Shown here in pieces: positions 6,380 through 6,465 of a stretch of 6,465 bases of DNA. A program made the translations under genes and the position numbers. Source of the stretch: Acidobacteriota bacterium (GTDB lineage: Bacteria; Acidobacteriota; Terriglobia; Acidiferrales; 2-02-FULL-67-57). The notes under the pieces were generated by a model. It saw only the letters and a program-made list of their open reading frames with translations, made no database searches and was not told where the DNA came from. Location of the stretch: positions 1-6,465 of the forward strand of contig JACPRL010000018.1 of NCBI GenBank assembly GCA_016189965.1, read 5' to 3'. How positions within the stretch are numbered: position 1 is the stretch's first letter; the number at the start of each line of letters is the position of its first letter.

Positions 6380-6428
6380 TGTCATTCCGAACCCTTGCGT
6401 GCCCTGGCGGTGAGGAATCTGCTTCTCG
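6380..6428. repeat. dispersed repeat, TGTCATTCCGA...TGAGGAATCTGCTTCTCG type
   Basis: TGTCATTCCGA (6380-6390) and TGAGGAATCTGCTTCTCG (6411-6428) bracket a 20-nt variable middle, and ATTCC/GGAAT (6384-6388/6414-6418) can pair. I remember strings of this kind as abundant intergenic repeats in Acidobacteriota. The remaining bases to 6465 show no gene. Confidence 0.5.
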
Positions 6429-6465
6429 CCTTTCGGTTCTCGCCAGTCGGCGGCCGCTCCTGGAA

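Overview
The window is GC-rich (mid-60s percent by eye) bacterial chromosome-type DNA. It holds four complete protein genes, one probable gene tail at the left edge, and unusually repeat-rich intergenic DNA. The dispersed palindromes (a GACAGACA-TTCG-TGTCTGTC type, a GTCATTCCGA...GAGGAATCTGC type, and CACAGAGG octamer runs) resemble intergenic repeats I remember from Acidobacteriota genomes. Soil Acidobacteriota is therefore my best guess, but no marker gene here settles it, and other GC-rich soil phyla remain possible.

Layout from left to right. Positions 1-87 look like the last 28 codons of a plus-strand gene whose stop abuts a perfect hairpin. Positions 157-1050 (minus) encode a full-length TIGR01777/SDR39U1-type NAD(P)-binding epimerase-like protein. 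Positions 1051-1345 contain an octamer repeat and an inverted pair of 51-nt palindromic elements. Positions 1346-2659 (minus) encode an AzgA/PbuG-type NCS2 purine permease. Positions 2660-2981 are a divergent intergenic region with repeat debris, a perfect TATAAT and a strong Shine-Dalgarno. Positions 2982-5423 (plus) encode a copper-type P1B ATPase whose N-terminus is YHS plus two heavy-metal-binding modules instead of HMA domains. Positions 5424-5691 are a cluster of four hairpins. Positions 5692-6348 (plus) encode a small class I SAM-dependent methyltransferase. Positions 6349-6465 hold only repeats.

The four genes do not form an obvious pathway. The permease and ATPase are divergent. The methyltransferase lies downstream of the ATPase on the same strand but is separated from it by the hairpin cluster, so co-transcription is possible but not shown. 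I see no convincing undescribed multi-gene system. The two most notable signals are a Lys that replaces the otherwise invariant metal-site Met in the last transmembrane helix of the ATPase, one base change away from the canonical codon, and the dense, highly structured intergenic repeats.
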